From contig CATZLI010000008.1 of the NCBI GenBank assembly GCA_958421275.1, positions 1-64,000 of the forward strand: a stretch of 64,000 nt of DNA, in the 5' to 3' direction. Below are positions 1 through 9,077 of this stretch, piece by piece. The stretch's first letter is position 1, and each line of letters opens with the position of its first letter. The notes beneath the pieces were generated by a model. That model ran no database searches and had not been told where the DNA came from. It saw nothing but the letters and a program-made list of their open reading frames with translations. A program made the position numbers and the translations under genes. The DNA comes from an uncultured Collinsella sp. Lineage in GTDB: Bacteria; Actinomycetota; Coriobacteriia; Coriobacteriales; Coriobacteriaceae.

Positions 1-12
1 GCTTGAACTGAG

Positions 13-44
13 AAGGGGGAGGCCTCGCGGCCTCCCCCTTTTTT
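13..44 (+). terminator. Rho-independent terminator of an upstream gene
   Basis: A perfect 12-bp GC-rich stem (13-24 with 29-40) with a TCGC loop is followed directly by a run of T. It would end transcription of a gene left of the window. Confidence 0.85.
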
Positions 45-108
45 GCGTTTACGGGGCGTAAATGACTCTATTACACCAGACGATCTTATCGTTTTTGGTA
101 TTGAGCCT

Positions 109-576
109 TTATTTAAAGAAGATAAATCGAATAACAAGGGCAACTGCTATGGCCACAATGATCAAAAGCAGGATTGTCAGTCGATGCTGCTTGCGTCGTT
201 TACTTGATGAAACGAAGATTGATTTTCCCTGTTTTGGCGTTTCGAGATAGCGAGCCGAATGCGTCAAGGTTTGCTTTGGTCGAGGACCTCTTTGTTGATG
301 AGTGGCGGATGCTTTCATCGGCTCATCACTAGCTGCGCTGTTTTTAGATAATGGTGCGTCTTTCAGATATACAGGGTCTCCCGAGGCGACGCCCATATGT
401 TTACGCCCCGTTTGGGCATCCTCGAGTGTTTGATATCGATTTCTCGTCACATACTCGGGCTCCGGATCATTAATGGGCTCTTGCGAGATGTGGGGGCGAT
501 GGAACCGTGGCGGCTGCGTGGAAGTATCTTCCCCCTGCGTCGGCATAAACATTTTGTTCTGGTTTTGGTCGTCCAT
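109..576 (-). CDS. Small tail-anchored hypothetical protein
   Basis: 155 residues that I do not recognise. The first 120 residues are polar and probably disordered, rich in Q, P, S, T and charged residues. A basic stretch (SSSKRRKQHR, about 123-132) precedes a single hydrophobic helix (about 132-153) at the extreme C-terminus, so the protein is likely held in the membrane with the bulk in the cytoplasm. The start at 576 has an AAGGG-like site upstream. It is alone on its strand, convergent with the incoming terminator and divergent from the hsp20 gene. No function is inferred. Confidence 0.6.
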   Translation of the reverse strand: MDDQNQNKMFMPTQGEDTSTQPPRFHRPHISQEPINDPEPEYVTRNRYQTLEDAQTGRKHMGVASGDPVYLKDAPLSKNSAASDEPMKASATHQQRGPRPKQTLTHSARYLETPKQGKSIFVSSSKRRKQHRLTILLLIIVAIAVALVIRFIFFK

Positions 577-697
577 GATGCCCTTTAGCTCGTTACCAAC
601 AACGTGTACGCGCTCATTGTAAGCCCCTTGTTATTTGTAGCTGGGGACATACTCGGTATTTAAGCTCTGGTTCAAAGAACCTTAACCTTCCTAAAAC

Positions 698-787
698 CTA
701 AGTCATACACACTTAGATATGCTTATAGTACTGGACTCAAAAAACTTTATAGTCGATGTATATATGAGCACTGGGTGGGCATATATA
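698..787 (+). promoter_or_regulatory. Two inverted repeats upstream of hsp20
   Basis: CTAAGT-N7-ACTTAG (698-716) has the spacing and outline of the actinobacterial HAIR element bound by HspR (CTTGAGT-N7-ACTCAAG), though it is not identical. A second dyad, TATATATG-N13-CATATATA (759-787), lies 66 bp before the start codon. The CIRCE element of HrcA is not seen. Assignment to heat-shock control is inference from position and spacing. Confidence 0.4.
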
Positions 788-853
788 AGAGCGTCAAAAG
801 AAGTCCCAGTCACCTGGAAGATGACTCGGCAGTCCTATAAAGGAGTGGTAAAC

Positions 854-1285
854 ATGGCAAGCATGGTTCCTTATCGTTCGGTTTTTGGCGTTCGTCCCTC
901 TGCAAGCTCGCTGTTCGATCTGTTTGATGATATGAGCGACCTAGCGAACAGCTCGATTGCCTCTAAGGCGTTCCCCGTTGACGTTGAGGATAAGGGCGAT
1001 GGCTATGAGGTCAAGGCTTATCTGACCGGCGTCGCCAAGGACGATATCGATGTCGAGCTTAACGAGGGCCGTCTGTCCATTAGCGTGAATGTCGAGGAAG
1101 ACGAGGAGAACGAGGGCAAGAACTTCCTACAGAAGGAGTTCAGCTCGTACAGCGCGACGCGTGGCGTGTATCTTAAGGACGCTTCGAGCGAGGGCCTCTC
1201 GGCTAAGTACGCTGACGGCATCCTGACCGTTACGGTTCCCAAGATCGTCGAGAAGAAGAACGTTACGAAGATCTCCATCGAATAA
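854..1285 (+). CDS. Hsp20/alpha-crystallin small heat-shock protein
   Basis: 143 residues. ATP-independent holdase chaperones of this family bind unfolding proteins as large oligomers. The start at 854 is chosen because AAAGGAG precedes it and the frame then gives the usual bacterial Hsp20 length; the open frame continues upstream to 719 but that part is not Hsp20-like. The alpha-crystallin domain begins near FPVDVEDKGDGYEV and includes the typical AYLTGVAKDDIDVEL and ADGILTVTVPK segments, followed by a short KISIE end. It is a single-gene unit with a strong terminator directly after it. Confidence 0.92.
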   Translation: MASMVPYRSVFGVRPSASSLFDLFDDMSDLANSSIASKAFPVDVEDKGDGYEVKAYLTGVAKDDIDVELNEGRLSISVNVEEDEENEGKNFLQKEFSSYSATRGVYLKDASSEGLSAKYADGILTVTVPKIVEKKNVTKISIE

Positions 1286-1318
1286 CTTCGTTGGTGTTCT
1301 TCGCTATTAAAAGACAAC

Positions 1319-1355
1319 AAAAGGGGCTGGGAAGCGATTCCCGGCCCCTTTTGTT
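1319..1355 (+). terminator. Terminator of hsp20 (bidirectional)
   Basis: A 15-bp stem with one mismatch (1319-1333 with 1338-1352) and a GCGA loop, flanked by A and T runs, so it can serve hsp20 and the converging MBL gene. Confidence 0.85.
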
Positions 1356-1367
1356 GTTTAGGACAGT

Positions 1368-2177
1368 CTATTGAATGGTTGCCGGTTGATACTGACTCGC
1401 AGGGCGTATCGAGAGTTTTCGCGATCCTTGGAGAAGGGTTGCGGAGCTGCCGACCTCGTCATCCAGGGTTGCGGCCAGAGCTTTGGCATAGCTTTTGACG
1501 GTAAGGCTCGGACGATTGTTATCTTGGCTGATATGCATGGCAATGAGCTGTTCGGTGCGATCGGTAACAAGTTCGCGCGCGGCTTCGGCGGCTTGGCCAT
1601 TGGAGAGGTGTCCCCTTTCAGACAGGATGCGCTCCTGAAGAAAGCGGGGATATTCTCCCTCGCGCAGCATGGTCACATCATGGTTGCTCTCGAGCGCGAG
1701 GACTCGACAATCTTTGAGGGTGTTCATGGCTTGGCTCGATAGCTCTCCGGTGTCGGTGGCAAAGCCGATGGAATCATCGAGGGTGTCGAATCGATAACCG
1801 ACTGGATTGATGACATCGTGTGATGTTGAGTAGGTTTGCACGTGGATGCCGGCAATGGAAAGGGTGTCACCGGGATCGAATTCCTCGACAGGCAGATGCG
1901 AAAGATTTTCTTTGCTCGAAAGAGTCCCCCTGCTGGCAAAGAGGGGGCCGTGCCAGTGCTTGCACCAGACATCGAGGCCCTTGATGTGATCGCTATGCTC
2001 ATGAGTAATGAGAAGAGCCGAGACGTTGTCTGTCGAGAGCCCCAGTTCTGCCATGCGCTTTAATGTCTCGCGGCGAGACAGTCCGTCATCGACCATAATG
2101 AGCCCCTGCGGTCCCTCGATGAGTGCGCAGTTGCCTTTAGAGCCACTGCCGAGGATATGAAGGTGCAGACGAGACAT
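1368..2177 (-). CDS. MBL-fold metallohydrolase, YycJ/WalJ-like
   Basis: 269 residues, a full-length one-domain beta-lactamase-fold enzyme. The opening LHILGSGSKGNCALIE and the metal motif THEHSDH (about 58-64) match the YycJ/WalJ group, whose members are reported as nucleases linked to DNA repair or cell-wall signalling. Further metal ligands are expected in TSHDV and ATDTG; HIS near the C-terminus is the likely final histidine. The start at 2177 sits 48 bp from divergent tilS, so the two genes share a short promoter region. Substrate is not predicted. Confidence 0.85.
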   Translation of the reverse strand: MSRLHLHILGSGSKGNCALIEGPQGLIMVDDGLSRRETLKRMAELGLSTDNVSALLITHEHSDHIKGLDVWCKHWHGPLFASRGTLSSKENLSHLPVEEFDPGDTLSIAGIHVQTYSTSHDVINPVGYRFDTLDDSIGFATDTGELSSQAMNTLKDCRVLALESNHDVTMLREGEYPRFLQERILSERGHLSNGQAAEAARELVTDRTEQLIAMHISQDNNRPSLTVKSYAKALAATLDDEVGSSATLLQGSRKLSIRPASQYQPATIQ

Positions 2178-2225
2178 AAGATTCCAAAGGATACAATGGG
2201 TGCGGACGAATAGAGGAGGAAGCGA

Positions 2226-3764
2226 ATGCCAACGGTATCACAGCATTACGGACACCATGCCGTGCCTGGGGCAGTCGATGAGACCCGGACGAGACAGCAG
2301 GCTGCTCCTGTCGTGCTCATGGTATCAGGCGGCGCGGACTCGACGGCACTGCTTCTTATGGCGTGCACATCAAAGCTGGATATCCAAGACGGACGCGGTG
2401 TTGCCCCCATTGCTCGCGAGCGCCTGCATGTGCTGCATGTAAACCATCATCTGCGCGGCAAGGCGTCCGATGGCGACGAGGCCTTTGTGCGTGAGCTCTG
2501 CGCGCAATATGGTTTACCGCTGTGTGTGGAGCACGCTTATTTTGATGGGGAGTCGGGCAATATTGAGGCCGCGGCCCGCGAGGTGCGCTATGCCGCGGCG
2601 CGGAGGTATGTTCGCGAACTCTGCGCCCAGACGGGGGCGCCGCGAACGGCGGCTCGTATCTGCACCGCGCACACGTCTTCGGATCGCGCGGAAACGTTTT
2701 TGATGAACGCGATTAAGGGTTCGGGGCCCGCTGGTCTATCGAGCATTCCTCGCCGGAGGAATATCGTGGTGCGTCCCTTGCTCGACCTAACTCATGGCGA
2801 GCTCGTGGGCTATCTACAGGTACATGGTCAGCCGTGGCGTGAAGACGAGAGCAATGAGGATATCTCGTATCTGCGAAACTACGTGCGCCATCGAGTGATG
2901 CCGGTGGTGGCGCAGCGCAACGCGAGCGTCTGCAAGACGATTGGCGCCGCCTGTGAGATCTTGGGTGATGAAGATGCGTTTCTATCCCAGCTGTCGGCAC
3001 AGGCGTTTCGAAGCTGTTTGCGCAAAGAGGCAGCGGGCGCGCTGGTGCTCGATGCCAGGCGCCTTGCTGCGGCCGAGGTGGTAATCGCGCGGCGCATCGT
3101 GCGACTGGCGATTAAACGCATCGATCCGGGCGCTCGTCCAGAGATGCGACATGTGGAGCGAGTCCTTTCCTGCGTTGCCGAGGGCGCCGGCTCGGTCACG
3201 CTTCCGGCGGGGATTGACGCACGCATTGAGTTTGGCATGCTGGCGTTTAAGGCGCCGGCGGCTCGCGAGGGCCTGGCCGCGGACTGGGTTACCGTACCCG
3301 GTCGTTTGCCGTTGGGCGGGGGGCGCATGCTGGTCGCAGAGCCGATGGCCGTTGAGCCGGGATGCGATATCGTGCGCCGCGCCCGTGAGCTTGCGGTTGC
3401 CGGGGAAGTGACAGCTTTGGTAGACGCGGCTGCCCTGGGTTTTGCCGACAGCGATAGTGAGCGGATCCTGGCGGGCTCACGTGGCGAGATCCCTGCAGAG
3501 GCGCGATTGGCGCGCCTGTGGGTGGACGGTCCCGCACCGGGAGACGTGATGTGCCCGTTAGGAATGAGTGGCCGAAGCAAGAAGGTATCCGACTTGCTAG
3601 GCGAGGCTCGCATTCCCGTTTCCGAGCGCGCCGGCGTGCCCGTGGTGAGGACGGCGCCGGGAGGTGCCGTGGTGTGGGTCGCCGGAGTTCGCGCGGACGA
3701 ACGTTTTAAATGCACGGCGGCGACGCGTGTGGCTTATCTGCTTCGCGTGGTTGACGCGGATTAG
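2226..3764 (+). CDS. tilS: tRNA(Ile)-lysidine synthase
   Basis: 512 residues. TilS uses ATP and lysine to modify C34 of the CAU-anticodon isoleucine tRNA to lysidine, so that it reads AUA; this is essential in most bacteria. The PP-loop motif SGGADS lies at about residues 34-39 and is followed by the family signature HVNHHLRG. The segment HTSSDRAETFLMNAIKGSG is the conserved second ATPase region. The C-terminal 200 residues correspond to the TilS tRNA-binding domains. AGAGGAGG lies before the ATG. It heads the tilS-hpt-ftsH run, a grouping common in Gram-positive bacteria. Confidence 0.95.
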   Translation: MPTVSQHYGHHAVPGAVDETRTRQQAAPVVLMVSGGADSTALLLMACTSKLDIQDGRGVAPIARERLHVLHVNHHLRGKASDGDEAFVRELCAQYGLPLCVEHAYFDGESGNIEAAAREVRYAAARRYVRELCAQTGAPRTAARICTAHTSSDRAETFLMNAIKGSGPAGLSSIPRRRNIVVRPLLDLTHGELVGYLQVHGQPWREDESNEDISYLRNYVRHRVMPVVAQRNASVCKTIGAACEILGDEDAFLSQLSAQAFRSCLRKEAAGALVLDARRLAAAEVVIARRIVRLAIKRIDPGARPEMRHVERVLSCVAEGAGSVTLPAGIDARIEFGMLAFKAPAAREGLAADWVTVPGRLPLGGGRMLVAEPMAVEPGCDIVRRARELAVAGEVTALVDAAALGFADSDSERILAGSRGEIPAEARLARLWVDGPAPGDVMCPLGMSGRSKKVSDLLGEARIPVSERAGVPVVRTAPGGAVVWVAGVRADERFKCTAATRVAYLLRVVDAD

Positions 3765-3912
3765 CCCCTCGCACCAGCTGTTCTGTGCGGCGTTGACGGT
3801 ATTCCCGCGCTGATGGTGCGCGGGCTGGAAAATATACCCCGTGCGCTGCTAGAATGTGTAGTTCGCGTCCATACGGCGGTGTGTGGGCGATTAAGCACAA
3901 GAAAGGGTTGTC

Positions 3913-4461
3913 ATGGCTTCTCAACATCCGGATATCGAGAAGGTTCTGTTTACGCAGGAGGATATCGACGGCATCGTTTCTCGCCTGGGCGAGGAGATCA
4001 CTCGCGACTACGCGGGTAAGGATCTGGTGCTGATCGCGGTTCTGCGCGGTGCCGTTGTCTTTATGGGCGACCTGATGCGCAAGATTGAGCTACCGACCAA
4101 CATCGATTTCATGGCTGTTTCGAGCTATGGCGACGGTGTGAAGTCTTCGGGCATCGTGCGTATCATTAAGGATCTGGATATCGACATCCGTGGTCGCGAC
4201 GTGCTGATCGTCGAGGACATTCTGGACTCGGGCCTGACCCTCAAGTACCTGATGAAGAACCTCGAGAGCCGCAAGCCCGCTTCGCTGGAGGTCGCTGCCT
4301 TCCTGTGGAAGGACGTTGAGGACCGCACCTCGGCCATCACGCCCAAGTATGTTGGAACCCATTGCCCCGATGCCTTTGTGGTGGGCTACGGCCTCGACTA
4401 TGCCGAGCGCTATCGCAACCTTCCGTATCTGGGCATTTTGAAACCGGAGGTTTATTCGTAA
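3913..4461 (+). CDS. hpt: Hypoxanthine phosphoribosyltransferase
   Basis: 182 residues, normal for the family. It salvages hypoxanthine and guanine with PRPP to IMP and GMP. The PRPP-binding loop VLIVEDILDSGLT and the flexible-loop region AVSSYGDG are intact, with LRGAVVFMGDL near the N-terminus. It follows tilS by 148 bp and ends one base before ftsH, so hpt and ftsH are almost certainly co-transcribed. Confidence 0.95.
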   Translation: MASQHPDIEKVLFTQEDIDGIVSRLGEEITRDYAGKDLVLIAVLRGAVVFMGDLMRKIELPTNIDFMAVSSYGDGVKSSGIVRIIKDLDIDIRGRDVLIVEDILDSGLTLKYLMKNLESRKPASLEVAAFLWKDVEDRTSAITPKYVGTHCPDAFVVGYGLDYAERYRNLPYLGILKPEVYS

Positions 4462-4462
4462 G

Positions 4463-6589
4463 ATGCCCGACGACCGTAACGACAACAATTCCCAGACTCC
4501 CCGGGACCCAAAGATCCCGGGGATGCCCGGAGGCAAGAAGCCCACGCGTACGGGCTGGCTGTATTTTCTTTTGGCTTGCGCGCTTCTGGGCTATGCCTTC
4601 TTTAATATGGGTTCCGGCTTTGCCAGCTCCAGCAATACCGTTAAGCTCGCGACGAGCGAGATGGTCAGCGCCATCAAGCAGGATCGCGTCGAAGATCTGA
4701 CCTATACGGTTCAAGACGGAAGCGTGACGGGTCATTACTGGAAGACAAAAAAGGACAAGGGCGATACGAGCGAGCTCAAGAGCTTCTCTTCGACCTATGT
4801 CGGCTCCGATTCGCTTGCCGAGCTTATGGCGGAGCACCCCGATACCAAGTACATCGTCAACACCAACGATCCCGATTTTTGGGGCGACTTGGCGATGAGC
4901 GTGCTTCCGACGATCGCCCTGATCGCTATCATGTTCTACTTTATGCGTCAGATGATGGGCGCCAACAACAGGAACATGCAGTTTGGCAAGACCAACGCCA
5001 AGACCAACGAGGCCACGCGCCCCAAGGTCAAGTTTGAAGACGTTGCCGGCGTGGACGAGGCAGTCGAGGAGCTCGAGGAGATCCGTGACTTTTTGAGCGA
5101 TCCGGATCGCTATCGCAAACTGGGCGCCAAGATCCCGCGTGGCGTGTTGCTGGTGGGCCCTCCGGGCACCGGTAAAACGCTGCTGGCCAAGGCTGTTGCC
5201 GGCGAGGCGGGTGTGCCGTTCTTTAGCATCTCTGGTTCCGACTTTGTCGAGATGTTCGTGGGTGTCGGCGCCAGCCGTGTGCGTGACCTCTTTAAGGAGG
5301 CCAAGTCCCAGGCCCCGTCGATCATCTTCATCGATGAGATCGATGCCGTGGGACGTCAGCGCGGAGCCGGCCTGGGCGGCGGCCACGACGAGCGCGAGCA
5401 GACGCTCAACCAGCTGCTGGTCGAGATGGACGGTTTTGAGGAGAGCGAGTCGGTCATCCTGATTGCTGCGACCAACCGTCCTGACATCCTGGATCCGGCA
5501 TTGCTGCGTCCCGGTCGTTTTGACCGTCAGGTCACGGTCGACCGTCCGGATGTGAAGGGCCGCGAGCAGATCTTGCGCGTGCATGCCGAGAACAAGCCGA
5601 TGGACGAGGACGTGAAGTTTGAGAAGCTCGCCCAGATGACCGTTGGCTTCACCGGTGCCGATTTGGCAAATCTGCTCAACGAGTCTGCGCTGCTGGCTGC
5701 CCGCCGCCATCGTTCCGTGATCTCGATGGATGAGGTCGAGGAGTCGATGGAGCGCGTGATTGCCGGCCCGCAGCGCAAGGGTCGCGTGATGACCGAGGCC
5801 GAGCGCACCACGATTGCCTACCACGAGAGCGGCCACGCCCTGGTGGGCCACATCCTGGAGCATTCCGATCCGGTCCACAAGATCTCGATCGTCAGCCGCG
5901 GCCAGGCGCTGGGCTATACGCTGCAGCTTCCGCAGGAGGACCACTTCCTCAAGACCAAGAACGAGATGCTCGACGAGCTTGCCGTGTTCTTGGGCGGTCG
6001 CGTTGCCGAGGAGCTCATGTGCGACGACATCACGTCGGGCGCGAGCAACGATTTGGAGCGCGCGACCAAGATGGCGCGCGAGATGGTCACGCGCCTGGGC
6101 ATGAGCGAGGAACTGGGCACGCAAGTGTTTGGCGAGGCGCAGCATCAGGTATTCCTGGGCCGCGATTACGCCGATCACCAGGATTACTCCGAGGAGACGG
6201 CGCGCCGCATCGATATCGAGGTCCAGCGCATTATGCGTGAGGCCCATCGCCGTGCGGTCGAGATTTTGGATGCCCGTCGCGATCAGCTCGACCTGATGGC
6301 CAAGGTGCTGCTTGAGCGCGAGACCGTCGAAGGCGACGCCGTGAACGCCCTGCTCGACAACGAGTGGGATGCCTACCTTGAGCGCGAGGGCGATATCCTG
6401 ACAGCCAAGGAGGAGCGCAATGCCAAGGCAGCCGGCATGCCGACCAAGAAGCGCGCGCCTCGTATGAGCGAGGAGGAGCTGGCGGCCGATGCCGCGGCAT
6501 TTGCGCAGGCGGCTATGCAGGAGGATGCCGAAGTCGCATCCGATGATGCCGGCGATGATGCCGGTGCCGACACCGACGCCGACAAATAG
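4463..6589 (+). CDS. ftsH: ATP-dependent zinc metalloprotease FtsH
   Basis: 708 residues. This membrane-bound AAA+ protease degrades unassembled membrane proteins and short-lived regulators. Two membrane segments (about 27-47 and 143-165) flank an extracytoplasmic region. The AAA domain has Walker A GPPGTGKT near 232, Walker B IIFIDEIDA and the second region of homology with RPGRFDRQ. The zinc site HESGH lies near 454. The tail is acidic and low-complexity (EDAEVASDDAGDD), longer than in many homologues. Its ATG follows the hpt stop codon by one base. A strong terminator closes the operon. Confidence 0.97.
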   Translation: MPDDRNDNNSQTPRDPKIPGMPGGKKPTRTGWLYFLLACALLGYAFFNMGSGFASSSNTVKLATSEMVSAIKQDRVEDLTYTVQDGSVTGHYWKTKKDKGDTSELKSFSSTYVGSDSLAELMAEHPDTKYIVNTNDPDFWGDLAMSVLPTIALIAIMFYFMRQMMGANNRNMQFGKTNAKTNEATRPKVKFEDVAGVDEAVEELEEIRDFLSDPDRYRKLGAKIPRGVLLVGPPGTGKTLLAKAVAGEAGVPFFSISGSDFVEMFVGVGASRVRDLFKEAKSQAPSIIFIDEIDAVGRQRGAGLGGGHDEREQTLNQLLVEMDGFEESESVILIAATNRPDILDPALLRPGRFDRQVTVDRPDVKGREQILRVHAENKPMDEDVKFEKLAQMTVGFTGADLANLLNESALLAARRHRSVISMDEVEESMERVIAGPQRKGRVMTEAERTTIAYHESGHALVGHILEHSDPVHKISIVSRGQALGYTLQLPQEDHFLKTKNEMLDELAVFLGGRVAEELMCDDITSGASNDLERATKMAREMVTRLGMSEELGTQVFGEAQHQVFLGRDYADHQDYSEETARRIDIEVQRIMREAHRRAVEILDARRDQLDLMAKVLLERETVEGDAVNALLDNEWDAYLEREGDILTAKEERNAKAAGMPTKKRAPRMSEEELAADAAAFAQAAMQEDAEVASDDAGDDAGADTDADK

Positions 6590-6600
6590 TCTTTGTGGTG

Positions 6601-6636
6601 AAAGCCTCCGCGGGGAAACCTGCGGAGGCTTTTTCT
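6601..6636 (+). terminator. Terminator of tilS-hpt-ftsH
   Basis: AAAGCCTCCGC (6601-6611) pairs with GCGGAGGCTTT (6622-6632), followed by T-rich sequence. Confidence 0.85.
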
Positions 6637-6669
6637 TTTGAGCGATATGGGGCCATCTGTTGATTGGGT

Positions 6670-6763
6670 GATTGGGGACAGACTTAAATGCGTGAAAACA
6701 CTCATTTAAGTCTGTCCCCAATCAAAAATGAGCGTTTTCACGCATTTAAGTCTGTCCCCAATC
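6670..6763. repeat. Nested palindromic repeat with GGGGACAGAC arms
   Basis: A 26-nt arm starting GATTGGGGACAGACTTAAAT (6670) occurs once forward and twice in reverse (ending 6723 and 6763), giving a short inner hairpin (6670-6723) and a longer alternative pairing of 6670-6705 with 6728-6763. The GGGACA word recurs in other intergenic hairpins here. It lies between the ftsH terminator and the next promoter. Confidence 0.75.
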
Positions 6764-6826
6764 AACATTGTTGCGGCGCTTTGCCCGACTAAAGCGTACA
6801 ATAGCGCCTATGCGAAAGGGGAACAG

Positions 6827-8017
6827 ATGATCAACGAAACTATGTATGCTCGCGGTGCAGAGAGCTCCATTATCCGCGAGATTTTTAGCTATGGCCTTGA
6901 GCGCAAGGCGCAAATCGGCGCGGAAAACGTGTTCGATTTCTCGCTGGGCAACCCGAGCGTTCCTGCTCCCGCTGCAGTCGCGGAGTCCATCAAAAAGGCA
7001 CTGGAACTGCCGAGCGACCAGCTGCACGGCTACACCCCCGCTCCGGGCCTGCCACAATGTCGAGCAGCCGTCGCCGAGTCGCTCAACCGTCGCTTCGGTA
7101 CGAGCTATGAGGGCAAGGATGTCTTTATGACCGTGGGCGCGGCGGCTTCGCTCACCTGTACGCTTAACGCCGTTACGAATCCGGGCGACGAGGTTATTGT
7201 TATCGCCCCGTACTTTCCGGAGTATCGCGTTTGGATTGAGAAGGCCGGCTGTACGTGTGTCGAGGCGCTTGCCAACGAGGACACATTCCAGCTGAGCGTG
7301 GACAACGTGCTCAAGGCGATCAGCGATAAGACGGCGGCCGTCATTATCGACTCGCCCAACAACCCGACCGGTGCCGTGTATACGCGCGATACGCTGACGC
7401 GACTGGCCAATATCTTGCGCGAGGTCAACGCCAAGCGCGATCCCGAGAACCCAATCATGCTTATCTCGGATGAGCCGTATCGCGAGATTGTCTATGGCGC
7501 CGAGGTGCCTTGGGTGCCTTCGATCTACGAGCACACCATCGTGTGCTACTCGTATTCCAAGTCGCTTTCGCTGCCGGGCGAGCGCGTGGGGTGGATCCTG
7601 GTTCCCAATACGAATCCTCAGGCAGCGCGTCTGATGCCGGCTGTTGCGGGTGCTGCCCGTACGCTGGGCTTCGTGTGCGCACCGGCGCTCTTCCAGCGCG
7701 TGATTATCGATTGCATCGATGAGCCGAGTGACGTTGAGGCCTATGCACGCAACCGCACGGCGCTTACCGATGCGCTAGCGGAGTACGGCTACACCTATGT
7801 TGAGCCGGACGGTGCATTCTACCTGTGGGTGAAGGCGCTGGAGCCCGATGCGAATGCGTTCTGTGAGCGCGCGAAGAAGTATGAGCTGCTTGCGGTGCCT
7901 TCGGACAGCTTCGGCATGCCGGGCTGGTTCCGCCTTGGCTACTGCGTGAGCTACGAGACTATCGTTAACTCACTGCCCGCCTGGAAGCAGCTGGCCGACG
8001 AGTATCGTCCAAAGTAA
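6827..8017 (+). CDS. PLP-dependent aminotransferase, class I (AspC/AatA-like)
   Basis: 396 residues from the ATG at 6827, which has AAAGGGGAA upstream; the frame stays open to 6728 but that part lies in a repeat. A fold-type I aminotransferase with SPNNPTGAVY, ISDEPYREIVY and the PLP-lysine segment YSYSKSLSLPGERVGW. The GFFYLWVKA-like end (DGAFYLWVKAL) and VPSDSFGMPGWFRLGYC fit the aspartate/aromatic aminotransferase group. The exact amino donor cannot be fixed from sequence. It is transcribed singly, with a hairpin after the stop. Confidence 0.88.
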   Translation: MINETMYARGAESSIIREIFSYGLERKAQIGAENVFDFSLGNPSVPAPAAVAESIKKALELPSDQLHGYTPAPGLPQCRAAVAESLNRRFGTSYEGKDVFMTVGAAASLTCTLNAVTNPGDEVIVIAPYFPEYRVWIEKAGCTCVEALANEDTFQLSVDNVLKAISDKTAAVIIDSPNNPTGAVYTRDTLTRLANILREVNAKRDPENPIMLISDEPYREIVYGAEVPWVPSIYEHTIVCYSYSKSLSLPGERVGWILVPNTNPQAARLMPAVAGAARTLGFVCAPALFQRVIIDCIDEPSDVEAYARNRTALTDALAEYGYTYVEPDGAFYLWVKALEPDANAFCERAKKYELLAVPSDSFGMPGWFRLGYCVSYETIVNSLPAWKQLADEYRPK

Positions 8018-8045
8018 AGCGCTCTGCTTACAATGTTTTACGTGA

Positions 8046-8076
8046 AACGGGGTTTGGTTTTAAGCCAGACCCCGTT
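8046..8076 (+). terminator. Hairpin after the aminotransferase gene
   Basis: A 12-bp stem (8046-8057 with 8065-8076) 28 bp after the stop. The T-tail is weak, so termination may be partial. Confidence 0.5.
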
Positions 8077-8176
8077 GTCATGGACGTTGTGTCGTTGGGA
8101 TGGAGCGGTTTTACGACCATCGAATGCTATGCGTACAATGAATATACGCGACGGCCATACTGGACAAGGAGACCTG

Positions 8177-8998
8177 ATGCCCTACCTGCTTTCTTGTGAT
8201 ATCCATACTCATACGATGTTCTCTGCGCATGCATATTCAACCATCGAGGAGAACATATATTGGGCGGCAGAGCGCGGCCTTCAGGTGCTCGGTTCCGCCG
8301 ATCATTTAAGCTCGATGGTTACGCCTTGCCCCAATGACCTGCGCAGTTTCCAGTTCTTTATCAACCAGGATGTCTGGCCGCGCATTTGGAGCGGCGTGCT
8401 GGTGCTTCGCGGCGCCGAGGCCGATATCGTTTCGCTGGACGGAAGCTTGTTTGGCGAGGACATTCCCGTTTCGCTCGATATTGCCGGCGATTCGTACAGT
8501 CACCAGCATTCGCTGTTCGAATTGGTGACGCGCAATTTGGATTATTTGGTGGCAAGCGTGCATAATCCGCAGTTTGCCGAGGGCGCGACGCTGGCTCAAA
8601 CGACCCAGATGTATATCAATGCCCTTGAACACCCCAAGGTGTTCATGCTTGGGCATACGGGTCGTTCAGGTGTGCCGTTCGATATCGACGAGGTGCTGCT
8701 GGCGGCCAAGGCCAAGCACAAGATCATCGAAATCAACAACCATAGTCTTGAGCACGGAGCCGACACTGAGCATTGGGCCGTATGCCGCAAGATCGCCGAG
8801 CGCTGCGCCGAGCTGGGTGTGGGCATTGGCGTTTCGACCGATGCGCATATTGGCATGGCCATTGGCAAGCTCGATCACGCGCGCAAGATGCTCGACGAGA
8901 TTCACTTCCCGCTGGATTTGATTGTGACGCGTGACCGCGAGACGCTGCTGCGCGAGATGGCGGCAGCCGGTGTGTGCGACCTGCGCAAGGGGATGTAA
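8177..8998 (+). CDS. PHP-domain phosphoesterase, YcdX-like
   Basis: 273 residues starting at 8177, where AAGGAG precedes the ATG. The PHP (polymerase and histidinol phosphatase) metal motifs are clear: DIHTHT near the start, SADH, the NNHSLE segment and STDAHIG near the end. The length and STIEENIYWAAERGL region match the YcdX group of trinuclear-metal phosphatases. Substrate is unknown in this organism; members act on small phosphate monoesters. It stands alone between two hairpins. Confidence 0.82.
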   Translation: MPYLLSCDIHTHTMFSAHAYSTIEENIYWAAERGLQVLGSADHLSSMVTPCPNDLRSFQFFINQDVWPRIWSGVLVLRGAEADIVSLDGSLFGEDIPVSLDIAGDSYSHQHSLFELVTRNLDYLVASVHNPQFAEGATLAQTTQMYINALEHPKVFMLGHTGRSGVPFDIDEVLLAAKAKHKIIEINNHSLEHGADTEHWAVCRKIAERCAELGVGIGVSTDAHIGMAIGKLDHARKMLDEIHFPLDLIVTRDRETLLREMAAAGVCDLRKGM

Positions 8999-9018
8999 CG
9001 AGACTCATATGTCCAACG

Positions 9019-9056
9019 AAAGGGGGCGGTCCAGACGGGCCGCCCCCTTTCTTGTC
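9019..9056 (+). terminator. Terminator between convergent genes
   Basis: AAAGGGGGCGG (9019-9029) pairs with CCGCCCCCTTT (9040-9050). It ends the PHP gene and, read in reverse, the RNA methyltransferase gene. Confidence 0.8.
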
Positions 9057-9077
9057 CTAAAAATCTGCCGGGGTTGG

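Noticed and set aside
719..853. N-terminal extension of Hsp20 from 719
   Set aside because: It lacks a ribosome-binding site, covers the dyads and has no Hsp20 similarity; AAAGGAG before 854 decides the start.
4337..6721. 794-codon open frame opposite ftsH
   Set aside because: It mirrors ftsH, whose motifs are certain. The translation is rich in H, L, R and has no domain; long antisense frames are expected at this GC content.
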